Source of the DNA: Curtobacterium herbarum
GTDB lineage: Bacteria; Actinomycetota; Actinomycetes; Actinomycetales; Microbacteriaceae
Length of the DNA stretch: 64,000 bases
Direction: 5' to 3'
Assembly (NCBI RefSeq): GCF_016907335.1
Contig: NZ_JAFBBT010000001.1
Span: 2,170,001-2,234,000, forward strand
Position numbers and translations under genes: made by a program. The stretch's first letter is position 1; the number at the start of each line of letters is the position of its first letter. Below, in pieces: positions 24,779 to 32,644 of the stretch. Below the pieces are notes generated by a model, which was not told where the DNA came from, searched no databases, and saw only the letters and a program-made list of their open reading frames with translations.

Positions 24779-26533
24779 GTGGCGTCTCATCGCATGCCCG
24801 AGTCGGAGCGACCCCGCCGGGCAGTGCCCGCGTGGGTCACGGCCCCGCCGGAGGACGCCCGTCCCGCTGCTGCACCGCTGACCTCGGCGAGCGCCGGCGT
24901 AGTCCCCGCCGTCGGCGTCGTGCCGGACGCGGTGCCGGTCGTTGGGTCGGTCCCGGTCGTCGGGTCGGCTCCGGTCGTCGCGTCGGCGCCGGTCGTCGGG
25001 TCGGCTTCGGCCACCGGCCTGGAGGCGCACCCCACCTCCGCCCCGCCGGTCCTCGACCCGAACGCGGTCGCCCCCGACCACCTGCCGGTTCAGGAGCTGC
25101 TCCCGCCGGCCCCGACCTCCCCGGACGTCGACATGGTCCCCGTGAGCCCGCTCACCAGTGCGCCTGCTGTCGGCGTGCCGGCCGTCGGAGCCGCCGGCAG
25201 CGGAGTGACCGTCACCACCATCGCAGCCAGCGTCACCGCCGTCGGTCGACACGGCGCCGGGCGAGATGCCGCTGCCCAGACCACGTCGTCCAGGCGCAGC
25301 GGTGCGGGGATGGCGATGCCCGTCGCTCCCCACGCCGGAGCCCACACCGTCGGGAAGCAGCCAGCCGATCCCCGGAACACCGCACCGGAGAGTCAGCCCC
25401 GGCCGCTCGGCACCGTCGACGCCAGCACGCCCGGCGCTCCTGCCAACTGGTACACACCGCAGTCCGGCACACCCGCTGCCACCGACACACCCTCGCCGTC
25501 CGCAGGAGCCGGGCTCCCCGCCGTCGCTGCACCGGTCCCGCGCGCCGGTGCCGACGACACGGCGGCCTGGTCCGCGCCGACACCGGCCATGCCGCCGGCA
25601 CCGGCGGTCCCCGTCGTCCCGGCAGCCGGACAGCCGCGGTTCTCGGTGCCCGGCCTGGAGCACCTCGTCGTCGAGGGCGGCGAGCCCGAACCCGTCGGCC
25701 CGATCGGCTACCGCACCCCCGCCCGCTTCGCCCGGCAGCAGGCCCGGGTCCTCCCGCCCGCGGTCACGGCTCCCCCGACGTTCGACGCGGTCATCGGTGC
25801 ACCGGCACCGAGCGTTGCTCCGGCTCCGGCGCTCGCTCCGGCTCCGACCACTGCTCCGACCTCCGCCGGCCCGAGCGCGTCCGACGACGCCTCGGTCGCA
25901 CCGCCGCTCGCCCCGGTCCTGCCGCCGGTCACCACTTCCGCGGTCGGCACCGCTGCCGCGACCACCGGGGGCTCCGCTCCGGCCGCAGCGCCGACCTCGG
26001 CCCGCGACCACCGGAACGCCCGCGGACGCGGCACCACCGGTCGACGTCCCTTCCGTTCCCGCACCGTCGTCGAGGAGCCGGCGAAGCGCCGCGCGACCGC
26101 CGTCGCGCTCCCCGCACCCGCCGGGGCCGGGACCGGGACCATCGCGACGGCCGCGCCGGACGGTGCGGTGCGCCTCCCGACCGATGCCCAGCCGGGGACA
26201 GCGCGTTCCGCACGGTCCCTCGGACCGACCCCGGGCGCCGTCCTGGGCGCCGTGGCCGGACTCGGCACGATCGGACTGGCGGCGTGGTGGTTCACCGCTC
26301 CCGCGACCGTGCACGCCGTCGGCGTGGTCCTCGGTCTGCTCGCGGTCCTGGTGTCCGTCGTGACGATGCGGAACCCGCTGACGACGTGGCAGCGGCCGGT
26401 CGCCCTGCTCGGCGCGGTGCTCGGCACGGTCGGCACCCTCGTGCTGCTGTGGGCGGTCGCCTCGGCACTCGGTGCACCGCTGCCGGACATCACCGGCACC
26501 GGCACCGGCACCGCCCCGATGCTCGCGCCCTGA
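24779..26533 (+). CDS. proline/alanine-rich low-complexity membrane protein
   Basis: Protein of 584 residues with no recognised domain. The first about 480 residues are dominated by Ala, Pro, Val, Thr and Ser, including VPVVGS/APVVAS-type repeats of eight residues near 50-75, encoded by a 24-bp tandem repeat at about 24943-25008. A basic patch (RNARGRGTTGRRPFRSRT) precedes three C-terminal membrane segments (about 480-570: VLGAVAGLGTIGLAAWW, VVLGLLAVLVSVVTM, LLGAVLGTVGTLVLLWAVA). The N-terminal region is probably an extended cytoplasmic or wall-spanning stalk. GTG at 24779 has GGGAGAGG upstream. Codon usage shows the GC-rich third position expected of real coding sequence. Confidence 0.7.
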   Translation: MASHRMPESERPRRAVPAWVTAPPEDARPAAAPLTSASAGVVPAVGVVPDAVPVVGSVPVVGSAPVVASAPVVGSASATGLEAHPTSAPPVLDPNAVAPDHLPVQELLPPAPTSPDVDMVPVSPLTSAPAVGVPAVGAAGSGVTVTTIAASVTAVGRHGAGRDAAAQTTSSRRSGAGMAMPVAPHAGAHTVGKQPADPRNTAPESQPRPLGTVDASTPGAPANWYTPQSGTPAATDTPSPSAGAGLPAVAAPVPRAGADDTAAWSAPTPAMPPAPAVPVVPAAGQPRFSVPGLEHLVVEGGEPEPVGPIGYRTPARFARQQARVLPPAVTAPPTFDAVIGAPAPSVAPAPALAPAPTTAPTSAGPSASDDASVAPPLAPVLPPVTTSAVGTAAATTGGSAPAAAPTSARDHRNARGRGTTGRRPFRSRTVVEEPAKRRATAVALPAPAGAGTGTIATAAPDGAVRLPTDAQPGTARSARSLGPTPGAVLGAVAGLGTIGLAAWWFTAPATVHAVGVVLGLLAVLVSVVTMRNPLTTWQRPVALLGAVLGTVGTLVLLWAVASALGAPLPDITGTGTGTAPMLAP

Positions 26534-26546
26534 CCTCGGCAGCGCA

Positions 26547-27425
26547 TCAGACTGCGCGGACGACCCCGCGCGACAGGATCGCGTTCGTCAGGGCCTCGAT
26601 CGGCTCGCGCTGCACGGTCGGGTTGGCGATCAGGACGTAGTCGACCGCGGGCAGGTCCGGCAGCGACAGCCGCTGCGACACCTTCACCAGGTCCGCCGGG
26701 ATCAGCGAGTGCGGGAACACCGCGACGCCGATGCCGGCTCGGACCGCTGCCAGCACGCCGTTGACGTCGCGGGTGTTGCAGGTGATCCGCCAGGTGCGCC
26801 CCGCGGCCTCGAGCGCGTCGATCGCCATCTGCCGACTGATGCTCGGCGCCTGGTATGCGATCAGCGGCACCGGGTCGTCGACCTCGAGGGCGATGCCGTC
26901 CTGCGCCATCCAGACCATCTGGTCCGAGGCGACGCGGGTGCCCTCGGCGGACTCCCCCGCGGTGCGCTTGATGAACACGAGGTCGAGCTGCCCGGCGTGC
27001 ACCCGGCGGAGGAGCGGCGCGGACTGGTTCACCGTCAGCTCGAGGTCCACCTGGGGGTGCAGCTTCCGGAAGTCGCGGAGGATGCGCGGCAACTGCGTGA
27101 TCGCCAGGTCGTCGGCTGCCCCGAACCGGAGCCGGCCGCGGGCAGCGACGCCGGAGAAGTAGGCGTCGGCGGTGGCGTGGGCGGCGAGGATCGTCCGTGC
27201 GAACCCGGCCATCGCGTCACCGTTGTCGGTCAGGCGGACGCCGCGGGTGTCCCGGGCCACCAGGGTCCGCGACACCGTCGACTCGAGTCGGCGGACGTGC
27301 TGGGACACGGTCGGCTGGCTGATGCCGAGCTGGACGCCGGCCTGCGTGAAGCTGCCGGTCTCGGCGACGGCCAGGAAGGTCTGGAGCAGGACGGGATCGA
27401 GCACGACGGGCACCTCATTCGACAT
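26547..27425 (-). CDS. LysR-family regulator next to an MFS exporter
   Basis: LysR-type regulator of 292 residues. The N-terminal winged helix is LLQTFLAVAETGSFTQAGVQ, then LGISQPTVSQHVRRLESTVS. The C-terminal effector domain includes GRLRFGAADDLAITQLPRIL. The ATG at 27425 starts MSNEVPVVLDPVLLQ, 18 bases after a TATGAT -10 on the same strand. It is divergent from an MFS gene with only 34 bp between, so it very probably controls that gene. The effector is unknown. Confidence 0.93.
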   Translation of the reverse strand: MSNEVPVVLDPVLLQTFLAVAETGSFTQAGVQLGISQPTVSQHVRRLESTVSRTLVARDTRGVRLTDNGDAMAGFARTILAAHATADAYFSGVAARGRLRFGAADDLAITQLPRILRDFRKLHPQVDLELTVNQSAPLLRRVHAGQLDLVFIKRTAGESAEGTRVASDQMVWMAQDGIALEVDDPVPLIAYQAPSISRQMAIDALEAAGRTWRITCNTRDVNGVLAAVRAGIGVAVFPHSLIPADLVKVSQRLSLPDLPAVDYVLIANPTVQREPIEALTNAILSRGVVRAV

Positions 27426-27443
27426 CGCAATGGAGTGATGCCG

Positions 27444-27449
27444 ATCATA
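27444..27449 (-). promoter_or_regulatory. -10 hexamer TATGAT of the lysR gene
   Basis: Perfect TATGAT on the minus strand 18 bases from the ATG at 27425. It lies in the 34-bp divergent region shared with the exporter gene. Confidence 0.5.
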
Positions 27450-27459
27450 GGAGGATCGA

Positions 27460-28854
27460 ATGGGCGCCGAGCGATTAGTTTCGTACGGGTACCGTTCCCA
27501 CCCTCGACAGCCGGAGTTCCCCGTCACCGTGCGATCGTCACCGACGACCATCCACCCGCCCACCGAGCCGCTCCCGATCAGCACCGTCCGCCCGCCGTGG
27601 CGCCGGTCCTTCATCGCCCTGTCCGTCCCGAACTTCCGGCTGTTCACCGCCACCAACCTCGTCGCGATGACCGCCGGGTGGATGCAGCGCATCGCCCAGG
27701 ACTGGCTCGTGCTGCAGCTCACCGGGTCGGTCGCGCAGGTCGGCATCACGGTCGCGTGCCAGTTCGCCCCGATGCTGCTGTTCGGGCTCCTCGGCGGGGT
27801 GTTCGTCGACCGCTACTCGAAGCGCGCGCTGATGATGATCACGCAGGGCGCCTTCGCCGTGCTCTCGCTGCTGCTCGCGGTGCTGACCCTGGCCGGGGTG
27901 GTGCAGGCGTGGCACATCTGGGTGATCGCGTTCCTGGTCGGCATGGTCACCGTCATCGACAACCCCGCGCGGCAGGTGTTCGTCACCGAGATCGTCGGAC
28001 ACCAGCACCTGCGGAACGCGATCAGCGTCAACTCGTCGGTGTTCCAGCTCGGCGGCATGATCGGCCCGGCGCTGTCCGGCATCCTGCTCGTCGCCGTCGG
28101 GGCCGGGTGGTCGTTCGGCATCAACGCGATCGCCTGCGTCGCCGTGGTCGTGACGCTCGGGTTCCTCCGCGTCTCCGAACTGCACCGCACCCCGCCGGCC
28201 CCACGGTCGAAGGGGCAGCTGATGGAGGGCCTCCGCTACGCCGCCGCGAAGCCGACGATCATCGTCCCGGTGATCCTGGTGGCGTTCTTCTCGGTCTTCG
28301 CGCTGACGATGCCGGTGCTGCTCTCCGCGTTCGCGTCGAAGGTCTACGGCGTCGGCGCGGGCGGGTACGGCCTGTTCAACTCCGCGGTCGCCGTCGGTGC
28401 CCTGACCGGGGCGGTCCTGTCCACCCGGCGTGCCGTGGTGCGGCTCCGGACGATCGTCGGCGGGGTGTTCTGGACGGGAGTCCTGCTCGTCATCGCCGGC
28501 TCGACCCCGACGATCGCGCCGTTCACGGTCCTGCTGGTCGTGGTCGGGTTGTCGCAGCTGCTCTTCCAGACCGCCTCGAACTCACTGGTGCAGCTGTCCT
28601 CGAACGTCGCGATCCGCGGGCGTGTGATGTCGCTCTACGTCTTGGTGCTGCTTGGCGGGCAGGCGATCGGCGGGCCGCTGATGGGCCAGGTCGTCGACCA
28701 CTTCGGAGCGCACGTCGGGATGATGGTCGCGGGCGGTGTCCCGGCCGCCGCGGCGGCCGTCACCGCGCTCGTCCTGGCGCGGCGGGGCGGGCTGCACCTC
28801 GAGGTGCGCATGCGCCACCACCTGCCCCTGCCGGCCATCGTCGGCAACCGCTGA
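27460..28854 (+). CDS. MFS transporter, EntS-like exporter
   Basis: Twelve-helix major facilitator protein of 464 residues. Conserved loops are FRLFTATNLVAMTAGWMQRI, GGVFVDRYSKRALMMITQG, RQVFVTEIVGHQHLRNAISV and a second-half RGRVMSLYVLVLLGGQAIGG. This group exports siderophores or drugs. ATG at 27460 is chosen because AGGAGG lies five bases upstream. A GTG at 27529, closer to the first helix, is possible and would free more room for a promoter. Divergent from its likely LysR regulator. Confidence 0.88.
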   Translation: MGAERLVSYGYRSHPRQPEFPVTVRSSPTTIHPPTEPLPISTVRPPWRRSFIALSVPNFRLFTATNLVAMTAGWMQRIAQDWLVLQLTGSVAQVGITVACQFAPMLLFGLLGGVFVDRYSKRALMMITQGAFAVLSLLLAVLTLAGVVQAWHIWVIAFLVGMVTVIDNPARQVFVTEIVGHQHLRNAISVNSSVFQLGGMIGPALSGILLVAVGAGWSFGINAIACVAVVVTLGFLRVSELHRTPPAPRSKGQLMEGLRYAAAKPTIIVPVILVAFFSVFALTMPVLLSAFASKVYGVGAGGYGLFNSAVAVGALTGAVLSTRRAVVRLRTIVGGVFWTGVLLVIAGSTPTIAPFTVLLVVVGLSQLLFQTASNSLVQLSSNVAIRGRVMSLYVLVLLGGQAIGGPLMGQVVDHFGAHVGMMVAGGVPAAAAAVTALVLARRGGLHLEVRMRHHLPLPAIVGNR

Positions 28855-28891
28855 CGCGCCTCCCGGCCGTCGCGGCGGGCGTAACCGACGC

Positions 28892-28960
28892 GGAAACACC
28901 GGTGTTCGTGTGTCGCATCGCGCTTTCGCGCGGCGCGACCGACGAACACCGGTGTTTTCC
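28892..28960. terminator. long palindrome between convergent genes, likely bidirectional terminator
   Basis: Arms GGAAACACCGGTGTTCGT (28892-28909) and ACGAACACCGGTGTTTTCC (28942-28960) differ by one extra T. Each arm also contains the self-palindrome AACACCGGTGTT. Confidence 0.6.
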
Positions 28961-28991
28961 AGCAACGACCGGACCCGCAGGGCCCGTCGGG

Positions 28992-29639
28992 TCAGTAGGC
29001 GACGCCGAAACGCGCCTGGTGGTGCTTCGGCTGCTCGATCTCGTCGACGACGGCGATCGCGTAGTCGGCGCCCGAGATGTCCGAGTTGCCCTCGGCATCG
29101 GCGAGCAGGACGTCGTCCGAGGAGCGGTAGGTGCCCCGACGTTCGCCCGGGTTGTAGCCGCCGAAGGCCGCGGCGGGGCTGACGTAGAACCAGTCGACCT
29201 CGGTGTCGCCGGCGCGCAGGGCCTCGAGGATCTGGCCGTGGCTCTTCGCCTCGCCCTTGAACGCGTCCGGGAAGTCGGGGGTGTCGTACAGGGCCGGGCC
29301 ACCCTCGGCGACGAGCATCGAGCCGGCGCCGCCGACGATGCCGAGACGGGCGCCAGCGGCCTCTGCGGCGTCCACGAAGTGCTGGAACTTGTCCTTCAGC
29401 TCGCTGCCGTCCGACTGGACCGCGTGCAGGGAGACGATGACGACGTCCGCGCCCTTCGTCACGTCGGCCACGAAGCCGGCGTCGAACGCGTCGCCCTGGG
29501 CGAGCGTGAGGTGTTCGGCGGCGTCGAGCTTGGAGGTGTCGCGCGCGACGGCGACGACCTCGTGGCCGCGGGAGAGGGCTTCACGGACGATGGCGGAGCC
29601 GGCGTAGCCGGTGCCTCCGAAGACGACGATGGTGGACAT
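28992..29639 (-). CDS. NAD(P)H-binding SDR-type oxidoreductase
   Basis: Atypical short-chain dehydrogenase of 215 residues. It has the nucleotide-binding motif IVVFGGTGYAGSAIVREAL, VVAVARDTSKL and LGIVGGAGSMLVAEGG, close to YwnB/NmrA-like proteins. Some such members sense NADP(H) rather than catalyse. GAAGGAGCTCG precedes the ATG at 29639. It is divergent from an HxlR regulator across a 145-bp region with a palindromic operator. This gene pair is common in actinobacteria and usually redox-responsive. Confidence 0.92.
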   Translation of the reverse strand: MSTIVVFGGTGYAGSAIVREALSRGHEVVAVARDTSKLDAAEHLTLAQGDAFDAGFVADVTKGADVVIVSLHAVQSDGSELKDKFQHFVDAAEAAGARLGIVGGAGSMLVAEGGPALYDTPDFPDAFKGEAKSHGQILEALRAGDTEVDWFYVSPAAAFGGYNPGERRGTYRSSDDVLLADAEGNSDISGADYAIAVVDEIEQPKHHQARFGVAY

Positions 29640-29702
29640 TCGAGCTCCTTCGTGGTGATGGTGCCGACGCGGTCACGCGCCGTGCCACTCACTCTACGGG
29701 TG

Positions 29703-29719
29703 TTACTCTCTTTCAGTAA
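29703..29719. promoter_or_regulatory. palindromic operator TTACT-N7-AGTAA
   Basis: Inverted repeat TTACTCTCTTTCAGTAA in the divergent region between the oxidoreductase and hxlR genes. The spacing is typical of HxlR/MarR-fold dimer sites. Confidence 0.6.
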
Positions 29720-29784
29720 GTAGGCACCTCGCGGTGCGTGCCCTTCCCGGGCGCGTCGCGGGTCGGGCCCCACGGAAGGTCACC

Positions 29785-30150
29785 ATGAGCACGCTCGAGT
29801 ACAGCCCCTACGCGGCGGACTGCCCCTCCCGGCAGCTCCTCGACCGGATCGGCGACCGCTGGAGCGTCCTGACGATCGGCGCCCTGGCCGACGGCCCCCG
29901 CCGCTACTCGGCGATCGCCACCCGGGTGCAGGGCGTGTCGCAGAAGATGCTCACGCAGACCCTCCGTGCCCTCGAACGGGACGGCCTGGTCACCCGGACG
30001 GTGTTCCCCGAGATCCCGCCGCACGTCGAGTACGAGCTCACCGACACCGGACGGTCCCTCCGCACGGTCCTCGTGCCGCTCGAACAGTGGGCGATCGACC
30101 ACATGGACGGCGTCGCCGAGGCCCGCTCGGGGTACGACACGCGCGGCTGA
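29785..30150 (+). CDS. HxlR-family transcriptional regulator
   Basis: Winged-helix regulator of 121 residues: CPSRQLLDRIGDRWSVLTIG, GVSQKMLTQTLRALERDGLV, then HVEYELTDTGRSL. The cysteine in ADCPSRQ at about residue 12 matches the redox-sensing cysteine of HypR/YodB-type members. The ATG at 29785 has GGAAGG upstream. It probably represses the divergent oxidoreductase gene and possibly the quinone-oxidoreductase gene that follows after 49 bp. Confidence 0.93.
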   Translation: MSTLEYSPYAADCPSRQLLDRIGDRWSVLTIGALADGPRRYSAIATRVQGVSQKMLTQTLRALERDGLVTRTVFPEIPPHVEYELTDTGRSLRTVLVPLEQWAIDHMDGVAEARSGYDTRG

Positions 30151-30199
30151 ACCCGTCCCTCCTGGAATCGCGACCGCCCGCCGGTGGTTGCGTGGAGAC

Positions 30200-31228
30200 A
30201 TGCGATCCATCGTCTACTCCCAGCCCGGAACGTCCGCCGTCCTCTCCCTCGCCGACCGTCCGGTCCCCGAGCCCGGCGACGGCGAGGTCCGCGTCCGCGT
30301 GGTCGTCTCCGGCGTGAACCCCACCGACTGGAAGGCCCGGCAGGGCGGGACCTACGGCGACGGCCTGCCGTTCCCGGAGATCACCCCGAACCAGGACGGC
30401 GCCGGCATCGTCGACGCGGTCGGCCCCGGTGTCGAGGGTCTGTCGGTCGGCGACCACGTCTGGCTGTTCATGGCCGCGGCCTCCCGCCCGACCGGCACCG
30501 CGCAGGAGTACACCGTCGTCCCCGCCACCCGCGTCGCACCGCTGCCCGAGGGCGTCTCGTTCGACGTCGGCGCCTCGCTCGGCGTCCCCGCGATGACCGC
30601 CCACCGCGCCCTGACCGTGCACGAGGACGGCCCCGCCCGACTCGCCCCCGGTGCCCTGTCCGGTCGCATCGTCCTGGTCGCGGGAGGCGCGGGTGCCGTC
30701 GGGCACGCCGCCATCCAGCTGGCACGGTGGGCCGGTGCGACCGTCATCGCGACGATCAGCTCCGACGACAAGGCCGCCCTCGCCAGGGCGGCCGGCGCGC
30801 ACCACACCGTCAACTACCGCGATGACGACGCCGCCGACCAGATCCGCGCCATCGCCCCGGACGGCGTGCACATCGTCGTCGAGGTGTCGATCCCCGCGAA
30901 CGCCGACCTGGACGCTGCCGTGCTGGCGAACCACGGTGTCGTCTCGATGTACGCCGACAACGGTGGCGACGCGGCGTCGATCCCGGTCCGGCCGAACATG
31001 AGCATCAACGCCCGGTACCAGTTCCTGCTGCTCTACACGATCGGTGACGCTGCCCTGGCGGCCGCCGCCGAGGACGTCACCGCCGCACTCCGCGACGGCG
31101 TCCTGCCGGTCGGCGAGGACGCGGGCCTGCCGCTGCTGCGCTTCCCGCTCGCGGAGACCGCGGCGGCGCACGACGCCGTGCAGGGCGACGCGGTCGGCAA
31201 GGTGCTCATCGACGTCGCGGCCGAGTAG
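30200..31228 (+). CDS. zinc-independent quinone oxidoreductase (MDR superfamily)
   Basis: Medium-chain dehydrogenase/reductase of 342 residues of the NADPH:quinone reductase type. It has GVNPTDWKARQGGTYGDGLP, PNQDGAGIVDAVGPGVEGL and the cofactor loop VLVAGGAGAVGHAAIQLARW; the zinc-ligand cysteines of alcohol dehydrogenases are absent. It likely reduces quinones or reactive alkenals with NADPH. ATG at 30200 has GGAGA upstream. Position after hxlR on the same strand suggests shared redox control. Confidence 0.93.
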   Translation: MRSIVYSQPGTSAVLSLADRPVPEPGDGEVRVRVVVSGVNPTDWKARQGGTYGDGLPFPEITPNQDGAGIVDAVGPGVEGLSVGDHVWLFMAAASRPTGTAQEYTVVPATRVAPLPEGVSFDVGASLGVPAMTAHRALTVHEDGPARLAPGALSGRIVLVAGGAGAVGHAAIQLARWAGATVIATISSDDKAALARAAGAHHTVNYRDDDAADQIRAIAPDGVHIVVEVSIPANADLDAAVLANHGVVSMYADNGGDAASIPVRPNMSINARYQFLLLYTIGDAALAAAAEDVTAALRDGVLPVGEDAGLPLLRFPLAETAAAHDAVQGDAVGKVLIDVAAE

Positions 31229-31678
31229 GCCGCGGGCGCGCCTGGCGGGCGGCGGGCGGGCGCCGAGCGGGCGCGCCCGGCGGGCGGCGCGGGCACCCGA
31301 CGCGCGCGGCGCGCTTCGGTGCCGCACAACAGGAACCGGCTCGAACCACGGGAAACCGCGGTTCGGGCCGGTTGCTGTCGTGCGGGGCACACCGGCGGAC
31401 GGGAGGCACGGGGCGGGGGTGATCCGCGCCTCCCGGCCGGCCCGTGGCGGGCTCCGCCGACCCGACGTCGCGCCTGGCGCGGCGCACTTCGCCGCCGCGC
31501 AACAGGAACCGGCTCGAACCACGGGAAACCGCGGCTCGAGCCGGTTGCTGTCGTGCGGGGCACACCGGCGGACGGGAGGCACGGGGCGGGGGTGATCCGC
31601 GCCTCCCGGCCGGCCCGTGGCGGGCTCCGCCGACCCGACGTGGTGCGCGTTCATCGCCGGACTTGGTATGCAGGACAC
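31229..31678. other. 450-bp gene-free block with duplicated palindromic element
   Basis: After the oxidoreductase stop there is a 90-bp run of GCGGGCGGC-type simple sequence. Two copies of a 142-bp element follow, then the promoter of the patatin gene. No credible gene was found. Confidence 0.75.
31327..31641. repeat. two direct copies of a 142-bp element, 173-bp period
   Basis: Copies at 31327-31468 and 31500-31641 are nearly identical. Each has a hairpin AACCGGCTCGAACC / GGTTCGGGCCGGTT (copy 1; GGCTCGAGCCGGTT in copy 2) near its left end. A second inverted pair GGCGGACGGGAGGC / GCCTCCCGGCC follows, separated by GGGGCGGGGGTGATCC. The copies differ at three or so positions, two of them in the first stem. 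Confidence 0.9.
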
Positions 31679-32557
31679 ATGACCGATGTTGCAGAGCCCA
31701 CTCCCACGCCCGGAACCCGCGCGATCGTCCTCGGAGGCGGTGGGGTCGCGGGCATCGCCTGGGAGCTCGGCGTCCTGTCCGCGCTCGAGGACGCCGGGGT
31801 CGACCTCGGCGCCGCTGACCTGGTGGTCGGCACGAGTGCGGGCAGCGTGGTGGGGGCGTTCCTGCGGGCCGGCGCTGTGCAGGACGCCTACGCACAGCAG
31901 ACGAGCCCGCTGCCGACGACGTACGAGGAGCCGGCCGCCGTGGACGTCTCCGAGGTCGAGCAGCGCTTCGGCGCCGCGATGCAGGGCGCGACCTCCGAGC
32001 AGGACGCCCGCGCACGCGTCGGTGCTGCGGCGCAGGAGGTCACCACCGGCCAGAGCGACGACGAGCGTGTCGCCACCTTCCGGCAGACGCTGCCGAGCGC
32101 CGAGTGGCCGGAGCAGCCCTACGCGGTGACCACGGTCGACGCGGTGGACGGCTCGTTCCGGGTCTTCCGCGCCGAGGACGGCGTGCCGCTGGAGCGCGCG
32201 GTCGCGGCGAGCTGCTCCGTGCCGATCGTCTGGTCGCCGGTGCGCATCGACGGGCACCCGTACGTCGACGGCGGGGTGCGGTCGGCGACCAACGCGGACG
32301 TCGCCGCCGGGTACGAGCGCGTCCTCGTGATCGCGTGCAGCCCGGAGGGGCCGTCGCCGCTCGGGCCGTGGCTCGACCGGTCCGTCGCCGCCCTCCGCGA
32401 TGCCGGGTCGCAGGTGGAGGTCCTGGTCGCGGACGAGGCGTCGATCCGGGCCTTCGGCACGAACTCGCTGGCGCTGTCGACGCAGCGGCCCTCGGCAGAG
32501 GCCGGGCGGGCGCAGGCGGAGCAGGTCGCGGAGCGGGTCGCCGCGTTCTGGGCGTGA
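31679..32557 (+). CDS. patatin-like phospholipase
   Basis: Acyl hydrolase of 292 residues with the Ser-Asp dyad of patatins. The oxyanion glycine loop is IVLGGGGVAGIAWELGVL, the nucleophile elbow VVGTSAGSVVGAFL (G-x-S-x-G) and the catalytic aspartate HPYVDGGVRSATNADVA. No signal peptide. The ATG at 31679 has TATGCA ending six bases upstream, fitting a leaderless start; longer frames run into the upstream repeats and are rejected. Lipid substrate unknown. Confidence 0.93.
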   Translation: MTDVAEPTPTPGTRAIVLGGGGVAGIAWELGVLSALEDAGVDLGAADLVVGTSAGSVVGAFLRAGAVQDAYAQQTSPLPTTYEEPAAVDVSEVEQRFGAAMQGATSEQDARARVGAAAQEVTTGQSDDERVATFRQTLPSAEWPEQPYAVTTVDAVDGSFRVFRAEDGVPLERAVAASCSVPIVWSPVRIDGHPYVDGGVRSATNADVAAGYERVLVIACSPEGPSPLGPWLDRSVAALRDAGSQVEVLVADEASIRAFGTNSLALSTQRPSAEAGRAQAEQVAERVAAFWA

Positions 32558-32632
32558 CGACCAGTGCCTGTGGGTTCTGCCGGGTTCTCCACAGAGCCGG
32601 TCGGAGCCCTGTGCCGGAGGCGGTGCCGTCGG

Positions 32633-32638
32633 TAGCGT
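32633..32638 (+). promoter_or_regulatory. -10 hexamer TAGCGT, leaderless promoter
   Basis: Ends six bases before the ATG at 32645. Confidence 0.6.
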
Positions 32639-32644
32639 GACGGC

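Noticed and set aside
31319..31678. 120 extra N-terminal residues for the patatin protein
   Set aside because: They are translated repeat DNA with no family match. The ATG at 31679 fits patatin starts.
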